From positions 271,545 through 335,544 of the forward strand of contig CAJTGI010000003.1 in assembly GCA_910575435.1 (NCBI GenBank): 64,000 nt of DNA, in the 5' to 3' direction. Positions within the stretch are counted from its first letter, which is position 1; each line of letters starts with the position of its first letter. The position numbers and the translations under genes were made by a program. A model generated the notes under the pieces. That model was not told where the DNA came from. It did not search any database and saw only the letters and a program-made list of their open reading frames with translations. Shown here piece after piece: positions 62,861-64,000 of this stretch. Source of the stretch: Clostridiaceae bacterium. GTDB taxonomy: Bacteria > Bacillota > Clostridia > Lachnospirales > Lachnospiraceae.

Positions 62861-63358
62861 TATTTAATAGGTGATACAGATATTGCAGCAGAATATATAA
62901 AACAAATTGGTAGCATGCTGCAACCACTCATGCCGATTAAGCATACGGGGAATCCCGTTTTGGATATACTGTTGGCAGATTATAGATCAATTATGGATGA
63001 GAAATCGATAAGTTTTGATATGAAAGCTGATCATGTAAATATGGATTTTATTGATCCTATAGATATCACTACCATATTTGGCAATTTGCTTGAAAATGCA
63101 ATTGAAGCCTGCGAAAATGTCGAAAATGATAGAAAGATATTTCTGAGAATTGGAACATATCATGAGATGATTTCTATAAGGGTGGGAAATAATTGCAGGG
63201 CTGTAAAATGGAAAAATGGAGTTCCAATTTCACAAAAGGGACAGAATCATGGAATGGGGCTGTTAAATGTAAAGCGCAGCGTAATAAAATATGATGGAAA
63301 TATAAAGTTGAAAGCGGAAGATGGAATATTTTTAGTGGACATATTTCTAAATAGATAA
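62861..63358 (+). pseudogene. 5'-truncated AgrC-like GHKL histidine kinase
   Basis: The frame after a stop at 62858-62860 reads GDTDIAAEYIKQIGSMLQPL...KHTGNPVLDILL, which is the middle of an AgrC-type kinase dimerisation region, then the ATPase N-box NLLENAIEACENV and G2 box GMGLLNVKRSVIKYDG. The sensor half and phospho-acceptor region are missing, and no ribosome site precedes. It is therefore a remnant or relic end of a peptide-sensing kinase. An internal ATG at 62915 exists but lacks a good ribosome site. Confidence 0.8.
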
Positions 63359-63727
63359 AAAATAAGGAAAATAAGGAATTTTATCATTGCATTTGTATCT
63401 CGTGAAAAAAAACTGTACTTCGTGCATGAACTCTTGACTTTAACACATAATTATGAGATATTAAATAAAAAGGTTTTATTTGTATATTAGTTTGATTATG
63501 AGAAAAAGGAAGCGCAGTGCTTTGTGGCTTATATGGAAATGTTGTATTTCTAAAATTGAATGTGGTTATGTGTTGGAAATTTATTATTTTGGATTGGAAT
63601 GTATGTTTTTGAAATAGATTTATCATACATCTAATATCGTAGAACTTGATTAGAAATTCACTTTTTATGATTTAAGGTAAGTTTATGTTGCTATTAAAAA
63701 TGATGCACATGTCAAGGAGGTGAAAGT
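63359..63727. other. AT-rich intergenic region
   Basis: The region between the kinase remnant and the short frame is very AT-rich and full of stops in all frames. An 80-codon reverse frame (63384-63626) has no ribosome site or recognisable content. A strong ribosome site, AAGGAGGTGAAAG, stands at its end (63714-63726). Confidence 0.5.
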
Positions 63728-63790
63728 TTGAAACAATTAAGTAGAGGAGATCCAAGAAAGAAAAGTATAGCAAATAAACCACCTATATAG
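63728..63790 (+). pseudogene. Short reading frame with strong ribosome site, probably cut by the insertion element
   Basis: TTG 63728 follows AAGGAGGTGAAAG directly and opens a 20-codon frame (MKQLSRGDPRKK... ending KPPI). The frame ends in AAACCACCTATATAG, which forms an inverted repeat with CTGGTTTT just after it. This looks like the tip of the transposase-bearing element. So either a small basic peptide is made or a longer gene has been interrupted. No family was recognised. Confidence 0.4.
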
Positions 63791-63826
63791 CTGGTTTTAA
63801 AAACTAAATATAGACACAACACCTAA

Positions 63827-64000
63827 TCAGGTAACAGCAACAACATCATCTTTGATGATATATCCCCGTTGTTTCAGTAGATTAAGTGCCTGTGAAGCAG
63901 TCAGTATCTTAGATTTCTTCACAGGACGTGGTTCAAGAAAGCCTACTGGTGTATATGGTTTTAAATCTGTGAGTATGTGCCAGATAGCGGTCAGGATCAT
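63827..64000 (-). mobile_element. Transposase C-terminal end (IS110/IS116-like), runs out of the window
   Basis: On the reverse strand the frame from the window edge encodes 57 residues, AIWHILTDLKPYTPVGFLEP...RGYIIKDDVVAVT, ending at a stop at 63829-63827. The AIWHIL...PY...G pattern resembles the C terminus of IS110-type transposases with an extra tail, though the family is uncertain. The stop is followed by a short inverted repeat around 63775-63800, likely the element end. Confidence 0.6.

Noticed and set aside
63384..63626. 80-codon reverse frame in the AT-rich right end
   Set aside because: There is no ribosome site, the content is low in complexity and no family pattern is visible.
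1..64000. tRNA, rRNA and CRISPR features
   Set aside because: No cloverleaf with a GTTC-type T arm, no rRNA-like segments and no evenly spaced direct repeats were seen on reading both strands; a dedicated scan with tRNAscan-SE would be decisive.

Overview
The window looks like chromosomal DNA of an anaerobic Gram-positive gut clostridium, most probably a Lachnospiraceae member. Reasons: the Firmicutes gene order pyrH-frr-uppS-cdsA-dxr-rseP-ispG-polC with a PolC-type polymerase; strong AGGAGG ribosome sites with several GTG and TTG starts; an FMN riboswitch before ribDEBAH; a CIRCE operator; NfnAB-type, rubrerythrin and 2-oxoacid:ferredoxin oxidoreductase genes; and families common in that group (DUF5685, DUF5688, hemerythrin and EAL/GGDEF signalling proteins). 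No rRNA, tRNA or CRISPR array was seen.

Layout. 1-10.5 kb: tail of a methyltransferase, L-lactate dehydrogenase, a large REC-GGDEF-EAL-REC protein, a thiamine set (thiE, HAD phosphatase, an inserted acetyltransferase, thiD), then DUF5685, a J-domain protein, a membrane protein and an HD protein. 10.8-24 kb: bactofilin and the conserved envelope/isoprenoid/replication block ending in polC. 24-32 kb: AlkD-like repair protein, a PAS-GGDEF-EAL-PocR-GGDEF protein, CIRCE-controlled lon, and a reverse-strand hemerythrin-REC protein. 32-42 kb: FMN riboswitch with ribD, ribE, ribBA, ribH; hisB and an unusual hisIE; a CYTH phosphatase; nfnAB. 42-54 kb: DUF5688; a reverse-strand three-gene set resembling Bacillus YdjI/YdjG/YdjH; then an oxidative-stress and electron-transfer cluster (rubrerythrin, rubredoxin-glutamate synthase domain protein, DUF1622, flavin reductase-rubredoxin, two-gene 2-oxoacid:ferredoxin oxidoreductase). 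54-59.6 kb: a split OatA-like O-acetylation pair, an ECF S-component with a uridine-kinase-like protein, and a GH127 beta-L-arabinofuranosidase. 59.6-64 kb: an AT-rich stretch with an ABC-2 exporter and its repressor, a truncated AgrC-like kinase, a short broken reading frame and the tail of a transposase; this looks acquired.

The most notable non-coding signal is a family of palindromic elements lying directly before gene starts. Five of six copies place GAAAGG 12 or 13 bases before the start codon of unrelated genes (ldh, frr, uppS, the YdjI-like gene and the SGNH gene), so the repeat seems to supply the leader and ribosome site. Other points of interest are a 168-base stem-closed structured element after polC, a Fur/PerR-like box on the rubrerythrin promoter, shared palindromic operators in the ABC exporter module, and a dead HisA/HisF-like barrel fused to HisIE.
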